Source: Agrostemma githago (lineage: Eukaryota; Streptophyta; Magnoliopsida; Caryophyllales; Caryophyllaceae). From it: a DNA stretch of 64,000 nt. Below, piece by piece: positions 22,264-31,605 of the stretch. A program made the translations under genes and the position numbers. Positions within the stretch are counted from its first letter, which is position 1. Every line of letters begins with the position of its first letter. Where the stretch lies: NCBI GenBank assembly GCA_958450325.1, contig OY288257.1, forward strand, positions 34,952,647-35,016,646. The letters run 5' to 3'. The notes below the pieces were generated by a model. The model saw only the letters and a program-made list of their open reading frames with translations. It made no database searches and was not told the DNA's origin.

Positions 22264-25200
22264 GTAACGTACAGTCTACATCAGAGCACCGGTCCAGCAT
22301 GGCAAGCGGGGAAACAATGTCAGACTATTTCTGTAGAAAGAACGAATAAAATGCTTTGGGGAAATCACGGTCAGAATGGCAGCGAAGCGACAGTGCGACA
22401 TGCCTAGACTCTATCCGACAACAAAACAGAGATAATAATGCCAGAGGTGAGTCGACGAACAAGAGCGGGACTCAGGTCTACCCGTATCAGTACCCACTGC
22501 CAGTGTCGTAAGCAAGACGCAAAAGGCAGCGGACACCGGTTAGGGGATCGACGAAGTACCGTGGGCACTGTCACACAAATCTGTGTCCATGTACTATTTT
22601 GGGTCAACAGGAAAACCACGTGGACGACGGGAAACAATACATAATCAACCACACGGAGATCTAACATAGACAACTTCAACGTCATGCAATGACACAAAGC
22701 GTACCACCATACACTATGAAGTACCATCCACGCACAGATGCACACTTTGCATAACCCCTACCTATCGCATAATGTAATACTACATAGAAAAACCAAGACC
22801 CTGTATCTAAAGTGGAAAAGTGAACACACATTAATCAACTTGGCCAATGATCAGTCGACCCGCAGGAAAACAGTATATAGTACAGTGGTCTGGATATCAC
22901 TGTTCAGTACGTTCTCAGCCGCCTTATCCTGAAGGAGTATTACGAAGTGCAGTCCCGACACGACATGAACCGATCAGTAAACAGTGGAATGCACATCTAA
23001 ACACATGCAGAAGCGTCAACCTTCCGCATACGCAGTACAGAACGTACACAGCGGCATCATCGGAGCAAGTACAAGAGCACAACATTACAGTGGGATCCAA
23101 AGCAGCAGACAGGCACAGCTCCACAAGCCCCAGGAAATAACCCACCTTCTTTTTAAGGAAGGCCAGGGCAAAGCCAAGAATGGTGGTGGGGGGGGAAATA
23201 AGCAAAAAGTATCAGTCTATCACATATATGAGACAACGCACGGGGGGACACGCAGCGTTCCCTAGTAAATATGCCTGAAACTCACGACATAAAACAGGAA
23301 TTCCGGCGAAGAGTAGAAAGCTTACAATTGGAGGGTCGGAGACGGGAGCTCAACAGTCACAGCGGGAGAGAGCAGAGGAGGGAGGAGCCGCGACACAAGC
23401 GACAAAAAGCAGTATTTTTTACTGGTTTTACTTACCGCAGTAATGGCAAACAAAGTAAGAAGCTGAAGGGGTAGTCATGGTACTGTTCAGTGTAATGGAG
23501 TGAGAGTTCGATAAGCGTGAAGAGAGTAGGATACAATTAGCGTACGTAGGGATTCAGCTAATGTCTCTTATTTACTGAACAGTTTCTCCACCTTTTATTT
23601 AAAGTCGATATGACATTATTAACATTTCACATTAATATGTTTCGTATTGTACGATCAATTTAATTAACGAATAAAAGGGAACTATCTTCACCCCTAAACA
23701 GTGCAAATAAGTGTCTGTGACATATTGTACGAACGGTACGAAGTATCAACAACTCAGCGTTTACTTCGCCAGAAATCCCTACGCCACCATTACCGACTAC
23801 GAACGCCAAATAACCAGCAACACAATCGTCGAAAACACCTCTACATGGTCTATGGCAACAGACAATCCGAGGTCAGATGAATGACATAGGAGTGAATTAT
23901 GCATAACGTACTTCACATGAGTGCAGACGACACGGCAAAAATTCCCACGGGCCGTAACCGTGTCAGGGGCAAACCAGCTGGGCTGTTTTCCCCGAGTACA
24001 ACAACCAACAACGTCCTAAACAAACAGGATCCCGATCACAATGGGCCTATAGTAGTGAAATTTTAGAGAGGCAAGTAACGAAACAGGAGTGCTATCGGGA
24101 TGCATCATTGCATCGAGAGAATTGGACCGGGCAGGTCTGAATTTAAGGATAACTTCAGCCATATGCCTTGTGCTCACCCGTGAGGCGAACTCATAAGCAC
24201 AAGGTATAGAGGTGCAGAAGGGGTAGATCTGTGCACCTGCGAAGGCCGTCTCCAAAACACGGCGCCACAATCACCCCCACCCATTCACAATCAATGCAAA
24301 AGCGCCGTTACCGAACGCAGCACCAGGACACAAAATAAAGAGAAAGGACACGGACTCAGATAATGATATGGCACGCAGTGCACAAGCGGACATCGAAGCC
24401 TATACATTACTAAATAACATCGTACTAAATAAGTGTCAAACCAAGCACAAGCAGCATGTACGGAGACAGGTCTAACTGAAATTAGGCGTAGAGTGGACCA
24501 CAGTACACAGTACACAACGCATTGAAGTCCTTGTTCAGAAGCAAAGATGGAGAAGAACACGCCAGCAAACCGCGTAAACAGTCATGGATACAGTGTTAGC
24601 ATTGCATCCAACAAGATCTCGGACTCATCATCACTGCAACTGCACGACACAGAATTTGCAACGGCTCCAATGCCGTCTGGTAGGATCCGGAACTGCGTTT
24701 GTCCTGGCAGGCATTCACTATCTTCCCGTGTTGCAGTCCACAAACGAATGCCACCAAAACTATCGGTCCGTGATATGTGTTCCTTCCCGTAGCCGCTTTC
24801 CCGGAAGATATTTTCAAGCCTAAGAGCATGGCAAAAGCTGTCCAGACCTTCGCCAAACTCTAGGAATATAGCCCTGCTGAAAGGAACACCTTGCCGCCTA
24901 AATGCAGGACCCAAGTACACTACTGGGTAACCCAACTTCCTCAGCCTGTCCTTCAGTAGCACGTGGAGTCTTACCGCCGAACGCGTGTGCTGTATGTTGT
25001 ACGGCATGTCGTCAACAATACACCTGGCAGGACACGCATACTCAGCAGCAGAGGCAACAGTATCGGGATCACAAGTCACACACGCACCCCCCATCCACAC
25101 AGCCTTGACAATCGCAAGCACCTTCCATTACGCGTCGGCGCATCAGCAACCCTACGAAAATATAAGTCCAACAAAGGAATGTATCATCGAACCAAATAAC

Positions 25201-25570
25201 CAGACCGTTAAAATAAACGACCACTCCACTGCCAATACGATATGGTACGCGGAGAAACTAATACACGACATGTGGCCACAGTCACCAGATTGAGACAAGC
25301 AGTTAATAAGCACCCTTGAAAAGTAATATTGGAACCGCCCGTACCAATCCGAACACACTGGACACCACTTCGACGAAGCGGATCGACACAGACTGAACAC
25401 ACTGTATATGGAGCAATGTAAGCGATGACTCAACCACGATCAATTAGTTCTCTCCATGTATTTACTATCGTGGAACTCCTGCTCTATTTACTCCCATCTT
25501 TTCTAGATTCAATCATCAAGTGAAATTGAGCAATATATAAGGTTTGGATACACATAACCGTAAACGAATT
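22264..25570 (-). other. Segment H, middle part
   Basis: CpG-rich DNA unlike the LTR families. Read on the minus strand it looks transcribed: pyrimidine-rich leader-like stretches, GGTAAGTAAA-type donors and several short open frames. The one longer frame, at 24582-25094, is listed separately. The flanking tandem repeats at 25570-26483 lie upstream of it on that strand. No transposase or reverse transcriptase motif was seen. Confidence 0.4.
24582..25094 (-). CDS. Hypothetical 170-residue protein of segment H
   Basis: Minus-strand frame from the first ATG (MGGACVTCDPDTV) to a TGA; nine more open codons precede it. The middle (residues about 45-115) has the mixed hydrophobic/charged pattern of a folded protein: VVYLGPAFRRQGVPF, then LENIFRESGYGKEH. 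Cys pairs occur near the start (CVTCD, CPARC) and near the end (CSCSDD). I do not recognise a family. Its neighbours on the same strand are promoter-like tandem repeats 0.5-1.4 kb upstream. It may be an exon of a gene carried by an uncharacterised mobile unit. Chance cannot be excluded at this length. Confidence 0.35.
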   Translation of the reverse strand: MGGACVTCDPDTVASAAEYACPARCIVDDMPYNIQHTRSAVRLHVLLKDRLRKLGYPVVYLGPAFRRQGVPFSRAIFLEFGEGLDSFCHALRLENIFRESGYGKEHISRTDSFGGIRLWTATREDSECLPGQTQFRILPDGIGAVANSVSCSCSDDESEILLDAMLTLYP

Positions 25571-26483
25571 TTAGCGACACCTCAAAGGAAAAACAAATAA
25601 TGAAACAGTCGGTCCCGAAACACGACGGTACGATACCAGTCAAACAGACACACTTCGGACCTATAATCAGAGGCCACAATCAGAGTACACAAACACAGCC
25701 AACATTCGGAGGCCAAACAATCGTAAGCCACACAATCGACTAAAACCGAAACCAAAAAGACTACCAATGAGAAAGTCAGTTTCCAACCGCGGCGCTACGA
25801 CACCAAGAATTCTGGGAAAGGCGGTTCTGGAACGCGACGCAACGATACCAAATAAATTGACACGCCTCGGACTTATAACCAAAGGCCACAATCGAAGTAC
25901 ACAAATCAGAATCAACATCCGGAAACCAAACAATCGGAAGTCACACAACCGACTAAAACCGAAACCAAAAAGACTATCACTGAAGAAGTCAGTTCTCAAA
26001 CGCGACGCTACGACCCAACAGAAATTAGAATTGAATGCACATTCGAAAGCCCAACAATCGGAAGCCACACAATCGACTAAAACTGAGGACCAATAAGCCC
26101 ACCACTGAAGAGGTCAGTTCTCAAACGTGACGCTACAACACCAAAGGAAATGGAAGAGTCGGTTCCGAAACGTGACACTACGACACCAGACAAACGGGGA
26201 CGCTTCAGACTTACAATCAAAGGCCACAATCGAAGCACACCAATCACAATCAACATTCCGAAGCGAAACAATCCGTTGTCACACAATCGACTACAACTAA
26301 GACCAACAAAGGAACGTATCAGCGGACCAAATAACCAGACCGTTAAAATAAACGACCAGTCCACCACCAAGACAACACGGTACGCGGAGAAACAATTACA
26401 CGTCATGTGGCCACAGTCCCCAGATCGAGACAAGTAGATAGTAAGCATCCTAGAAAGGTAATGTTGGAACCACTCGTACCAAT
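25570..26483 (-). repeat. H-associated degenerate tandem repeats, right of middle part
   Basis: A 28-30 bp word of the type gtcggttc-gaaacgcgacgctacgacacc recurs, often in pairs about 45 bp apart, at 25609, 25775, 25820, 25989, 26113 and 26158, separated by 'aatcgactaaaaccgaaaccaa' words. A neighbouring block (ggaaccactcgtaccaat) is cut by the Retand-like element at 26483 and continues at 42037. The undisturbed parallel copy is at 25330-25440. Confidence 0.75.
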
Positions 26484-26871
26484 TGTAGACACCCGCATTT
26501 TGACTGCCAGGTGTCTATGGTAGTTTCCAAAAATCACCCGATGATGATCGGACGCTAACATGTTTCTACGCGCTCGGATACGGGCTCAAATCCATTAATC
26601 GCTGGCTAACACACTTACGGAGTACAAATCTCACCAAGCGGACCTCAAATCCAGGCCCAGTGGATCATTCCAAGTCAAACAAGACTAATTTGGGCCAAAA
26701 CCGACACCGGAATTAAAACCGACTTTCCACGATTGGGTCAACCCCGGTCAAAGTCGATCCTGAGACACACAAAACAACCCGTCAACCATCAAAAGTCCAA
26801 GTCAAACGTCAAAACCCATTAAAGTCAAAGTCAAGGTCCAAAATAAAGAGACCCGTGCGACCCATCTAGGC

Positions 26872-27012
26872 CACTCGATCGAGTGGCCTATCCACTCGAT
26901 CGAGTGGGCCTGCTTTGAGCCCGGCGGCTGGCATAACGGGCCACTCGACCGAGTTGGCCTCTTACTTGGTCGAGTGCCCTAAACCGGGTGCCCTAATCTT
27001 TTCTATATATAC
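26872..27012 (+). promoter_or_regulatory. Palindrome cluster and TATA box, 5' LTR of B
   Basis: Two perfect CACTCGATCGAGTG words (26872-26885, 26893-26906) and two variants (26942-26955, about 26964-26977) lie within 135 bp upstream of CTATATATAC (27003-27012). AAACCCTA telo-box-like words follow at 27056, 27117 and 27152. The LTR U3 position and TATA suggest the promoter; binding of any factor to the palindromes is not shown. Confidence 0.6.
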
Positions 27013-27329
27013 ACCCCATGCAACACCCCTTTACACAACTTTTCACCTCTTAAAAAAACCCTAATCTTTTACAAACCTAGCAAGCTACACAACCCTAATC
27101 CGACGCATCTACAACAAACCCTAGAAAAACACTAGGAAAACCAACTTTAGAAAACCCTAAACCTAGTTTTAGGAATTCAACCCGAGCCACCACAACTTAG
27201 CCTCCATACACCTCGAAGACTCCCGTGTTGTAACCACGCTTACGAGCCTTAGTCCGAGACAGAAACATGTAGGTTGAGGGTGACAAACCTCCTTCTTCTT
27301 TATCTTCTCTTTTCTCCGTTTTTTTCGTT

Positions 27330-27352
27330 TATTATTATTACTACGGTATTAC

Positions 27353-27439
<87 letters not shown>

Positions 27440-27444
27440 GTTAC

Positions 27445-27486
<42 letters not shown>

Positions 27487-27491
27487 GTTAC

Positions 27492-27542
<51 letters not shown>

Positions 27543-27546
27543 TACG
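27330..27546. repeat. (ATT)n microsatellite in 5' LTR of B
   Basis: Nearly pure trinucleotide repeat interrupted by acgttact words. The corresponding tract in the 3' LTR is longer. The poly-Leu/Tyr/Ile open frames over it are artefacts. Confidence 0.95.
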
Positions 27547-28103
27547 TTTGTTATCATTATTATTTACCTTGTTATCATTATTGCATCAAAATATTAAAAT
27601 ACTCATTGATTTGTGTCGAGTAAGAAGGATATCGGGATAAGAAAACACGAACATACAAGTGTACTGCACACAACGTTGACGGTCGCTTATCCCGGTACCC
27701 CGATTACTTTATTATTGAGATGAGTCAACTTAAACAAGAATTCGTCTTTATTTCTCGTCATTATCATCTTTAATATTGCATTCATCGAATTTTCTAAAAC
27801 CAATTTTTATAAGGGTCGAAACCCGTTGACACGGATCCGACATCACGATTTCTAGGGATTTTATCGATGTCGGAGATGTCGAGGGAATCAAGTTCTTTTA
27901 TTATTTAATCAAATAGTCAATTCTCCTAAATCACATAAAATCAATTCAAAACGCAATTTCCGTTGAGGCTAAAATAATTATCAAAACAATTCGTTAGAAT
28001 TATGATATTATTAAACGCGGAGGAAATTTAATTTTATAGCAACGACCTATTTAAAACGATTTTCGAGATAAAACACGTTTTTTCACAAACGAATTTTAAT
28101 TCG

Positions 28104-28336
28104 TATAGAGGGCACTCGACCGAGTGCCTAGCCCACTCGGTCGAGTGGCACCTCAAAATCGGGTCAGAATGCTCATCGGAACACCCACTCGATCGAGTCT
28201 CACAGTGACTCGGTCGAGTGGCCATGTACTCGACCGAGTTAGTCAATAACTCGGCCGAGTACGGTCTTTGACGCAAAACATAATCAATTTTTTAGGGTCC
28301 ACTCGATCGAGTCCATCGACCACTCGATCGAGTGAC
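28104..28336. repeat. Second palindrome cluster in 5' LTR of B
   Basis: Eight or so ACTCG(A/G/C)(T/C)CGAGT-type words, including variants ACTCGGCCGAGT and ACTCGACCGAGT that keep the dyad. Present in the same place in the 3' LTR (about 41005-41227). Confidence 0.85.
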
Positions 28337-28776
28337 CTTATAACGACTTTAATTTCGAGTCTTACATTGTTCTATTTTTCAAACTCGATAGTATTTTACG
28401 ACTTAGGTCAACATGTGCATAATTAATCACGTGTATACTATCTTTTCAAATCATGCATCCTCATATTTGCATCTTTTCAATTTAATTCAATATTTGCAAA
28501 CCGTTATTATTCTTTATATTGTTATATCATTACTAACGCGTTTTCTGTTTCTTTTGTCAATTTAAATAGTATTCGTTTATTATACTAAATGAACCCGCAT
28601 GCTAAAATACAACTTGGACGTTAATTTTAGTTGCATTAAATTGACTTAGAAACCCTTTCAATTACATTCGCATGTTTAGGGAAAGTAAATCTTTGCATAT
28701 CATTTTCCCGTTTTACTAGCACGCGTATTAGAAAGTCATTCGAGTTCTTAGTAGAGGCCGCTAATGTGCGGGCGGG

Positions 28777-28804
28777 GTTGGGTGTCCTTTGTGGGCTTCC
28801 CAAC
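28777..28804 (+). other. Conserved hairpin near the LTR end
   Basis: GTTGGG (28777-28782) pairs with CCCAAC (28799-28804) around a 16-base loop. The same stem lies in LTR B3' (41669-41696), LTR C (46439-46466) and LTR D (57260-57287), inside one of the best-conserved LTR blocks. A role in the RNA (packaging, dimerisation or end formation) is inference. Confidence 0.5.
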
Positions 28805-29142
28805 ACGTACCCTCACCCCTTACTCAGAACCTCGGTTTCCGGATGCCCAAAATCGTTGGCGAACGAGAGTCATTCAATATACGATTAACCGCTCAAGTCG
28901 GCATCTATATCGATATGCAAAGGGACGAGCCCAATAAACTCTGACATCGGAAATGGGCCGTATTTTGTATACGGCCCACTACAACATTGAGTGGGCTCGA
29001 ACGGTTCCGAATAACCATAAAATTCGGTGGCGACTCCACATAGACCTAAATTTCAATTCGATCCTTCTCATATGGAGATTCATTCGCCTACCCAAACCCG
29101 CGCGTGGCCGCGTCGGGGTGGACCTATGTCATGTCCACAATT

Positions 29143-29160
29143 TGGCGACTCCGCTGGGGA
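29143..29160 (+). other. Primer-binding site of element B
   Basis: TGGCGACTCCGCTGGGGA, 3 bp after the LTR; the type of site reported for Ogre/Retand-group elements and complementary to an Arg-tRNA 3' end. Confidence 0.85.
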
Positions 29161-30225
29161 TTAACTGATGCGTGACTTACCATCGGCATCCTCAGGGTGA
29201 GACTCGAATAGAAATCGTTTGACAAATACAATATGCGTGTTAGTTCTACGGTTCATGCATAACCCATATTTTCCCGGGCCGGTACTCGCGACCGACGTCC
29301 CACTATACCGTCGATGTACTCCAATATGGATATGTTGAAAGGTGTCCATAGTCGATTCGAGTGGGTTTCGCGGCATGTTCTAAGATCAACTCGACTTAGG
29401 AAGTCCGTCCCGATCAACGTCTAGACTATGTACACTGGTATAGACCCTTATAGACCGACCGAGACTTAGTATAGAGCATACATGGCGTCGTTATAATGCT
29501 TGTGTGACTACGTGCTACTTGGTTTTCGAGTCGTTTTCAAAAACCGTCTTTTTTCAAAGATTGCATCTTTTTTCAAACTATTCAATTTCAAAACCCGGGA
29601 CACATACCGAATTTAGGACTTATGATTTTACTCAAAATAGCCTATTTTCTAGACGGTATGCTGCCCAATTCAAAACTCAAAAATACTTTCGAATTTTCAA
29701 AAACCCGTGGCCCAACGACATTTCTTTTTTTTCGAAATTCGGGCCCCTCCACCGAGTCTTCTCGGTCCTTTTTCAAAATCAATCAATTTTCAAAACCTTC
29801 CTTCTCCTTAGGACTTCCCGTATTTAGCAGTATCGGGTCGTGTCTTAAGTTATCAAGGTCCGTAGGGTCGAAACTCTGTCGATCTTACATCACGAGTTTC
29901 TTCCCCTTCCTAGTCCGCCTTATTAGACTAATGCAAGGCCCACCTACGTAGGACAAACCCCTACAATGGGGGGGCCCGTCAACACAATCGAGTCTAAAGT
30001 CTGGGGATGTCTCACGTGAACCTTCCTTCGAACAGGACTAGGCCCACTCGCCAAATCCTAAGGAAGGCCCACCTTTCGCAAGTCACCCGTCTAGGTGTCT
30101 TTTCCGAGTCATTTTCCTTTTTTAGTCTTGTTCGGGATGTACTTTCTACTTCAGGATTTTGGGCTAGTTTCTAATTACGTGGTGTTCTTACAGACAGGCC
30201 ACCCGTAACCCGACACCAACGCAAG
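29161..30225 (+). other. Leader of element B, no gene
   Basis: About 1 kb of untranslated leader between the primer site and gag. The same blocks (acgtcccactatacc, ctaggtgtctttt-cgagtcattttcc) recur in elements C and D, so it is a real family feature. The short frames in it carry no recognisable domain. Confidence 0.7.
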
Positions 30226-31605
30226 ATGGACGAGTTGAAGGACGCACTAGCTAAGCTCGAGAGTCAACTAACCTCCATCCAGACTAACCAAGCAGCGATA
30301 GTCACCCGCCTAAGTGCCGTGGAAAAAGCGGCCCTAGCCGAAGGAGCTGAGCCCAATGGGCCCATGGCCGAGTTGGTCAGTATCGTTGGTAGGCTCGAAG
30401 AACAAGTTCACCTATCAACGAATAACTCGATCCACACCGAGAATGCTCGTATTTATTCACCTTTGGATAACGAGCTACCTGCTAACCTCAACTTAACGGG
30501 ACTTCCTATGTTTGAGGGTACTGAAGACCCGGTCCACCACATCCGGGCTTTCAAAGACTTCATGGCAGTCAAGGGGGTGAAGTCAACAATGTTCAAGCAC
30601 CTATTCCCCTCCTCTCTGGAGAAACACCCCAAGGCCTGGTTCTACAGGCTCGACCCCAAGAAATACAAGACTTGGGACGATGTGGCGACCGAGTTTGCTC
30701 GGAATTACGCCGACAACACTGAAATTCAGACTACAATGCGTACTCTGGAGGTAATGTCCCAAGAGCCCAAAGAAGGGTTCACAAAATATCTGCAACGATG
30801 GAGGGCCGAAAGTGTGAAGCTGGTCGACAAGCCCGGCGAAAAGGCCCTAGTAGAAGCCTTCGTCAAGAATCTACTCCCATCCTACCGGGTCCATCTATGG
30901 TATGCTATTATCCCAAACTTTGATGTCCTTACTGAAATGGGCACAAGGATCGAAGATGATTTGAGGTTGGAGAGCCTGACTAAGGCCTCTACCAAGGGTT
31001 ATCAAGGGGCTAGTTCATCCACAAACAAGCCCACACCTGCAGCTGCGACCCGCAGCATCTTTGATGAGGTAAATTTGCTCGACACCTCATCCAAAAAGAA
31101 TACACCAAATCGGGTATTCACAGATATAGGGACTACCTATACTTATGCCTTACAAAGGCTATCTTCAAAGGGTCTGATTCAACCAATAGGCCCAACTCCA
31201 GAGCCTCCAGCAGAGAAGAGGCCCAAGTATTACAATGCTCAAGCCTACTGTCAGTATCACCGGGGCAACGGACATGATACTGAAAAATGTTGGAAGTTAA
31301 AGCATTTAATCCAAGATCTTATTGAGAGCGGGAAAATCCCGTTGCCCGGAGACAAGCCGAGCAACAAAGACAACCCGTTCAGTGCCCATGCCATATTTAC
31401 GGGGGAGGTAATTGACTGTTCTCACCTCATTTCCCCGTTTATCCCACAAATCAACGGGATATGGTTTGATGATGAGGATGATGTATACCTGGCTAAAGGG
31501 GAAGCTGTCCCCGTCACCAGAGAAAGTCCGAAAAGCCAAGTCCAAGGCCTTGGCCACCAACCACCTCGCCACTGCTGGGCGCGCCACTCCAACATCCGTT
31601 ACTGA
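30226..31605 (+). CDS. Gag of element B
   Basis: 459 codons from ATG (MDELKDALAKLE). Residues 1-60 are a coiled-coil-like segment. About 85-250 is the Retrotrans_gag domain: LNLTGLPMFEGTEDPVHHIR, then KAWFYRLDPKKY and the QRWRAESVKL region. A zinc-knuckle-like CQYHRGNGHDTEKC lies near residue 342. Gag forms the virus-like particle and binds the element RNA. No stop interrupts it up to residue 459, but its last 30 or so codons look out of frame. The natural-looking continuation (KAKSKALATNHL) lies in the next frame, which is also the pol frame. So either a one-base indel or a frameshift signal lies near 31520-31540. Confidence 0.85.
   Translation: MDELKDALAKLESQLTSIQTNQAAIVTRLSAVEKAALAEGAEPNGPMAELVSIVGRLEEQVHLSTNNSIHTENARIYSPLDNELPANLNLTGLPMFEGTEDPVHHIRAFKDFMAVKGVKSTMFKHLFPSSLEKHPKAWFYRLDPKKYKTWDDVATEFARNYADNTEIQTTMRTLEVMSQEPKEGFTKYLQRWRAESVKLVDKPGEKALVEAFVKNLLPSYRVHLWYAIIPNFDVLTEMGTRIEDDLRLESLTKASTKGYQGASSSTNKPTPAAATRSIFDEVNLLDTSSKKNTPNRVFTDIGTTYTYALQRLSSKGLIQPIGPTPEPPAEKRPKYYNAQAYCQYHRGNGHDTEKCWKLKHLIQDLIESGKIPLPGDKPSNKDNPFSAHAIFTGEVIDCSHLISPFIPQINGIWFDDEDDVYLAKGEAVPVTRESPKSQVQGLGHQPPRHCWARHSNIRY

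Larger units (their letters stand above)
26484..29139 (+). repeat. 5' LTR of element B (2,656 bp)
   Basis: Starts TGTAGACACCCGCATTTTG and ends TGTCCACA just before the primer site. It contains a palindrome cluster plus TATA box, a telo-box-rich leader, an (ATT)n microsatellite, a second palindrome cluster and a conserved hairpin. It differs from the 3' LTR by few substitutions to the eye, plus microsatellite length. Confidence 0.92.

Noticed and set aside
24582..25121. Reading segment H as an endogenous DNA virus or pararetrovirus
   Set aside because: No polymerase, capsid, movement-protein or replication motif seen; the evidence only supports 'unknown'.
27274..27597. Open frame of poly-Leu, poly-Tyr and poly-Ile (and its counterpart at 40109-40489)
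   Set aside because: Translation of the (ATT)n microsatellite in the LTR; no start context or domain.
28034..28276. 80-codon antisense frame conserved in both LTRs of element B (also 40926-41168)
   Set aside because: Conservation only reflects LTR identity; it runs through the palindrome cluster, which is free of stops because of its composition.
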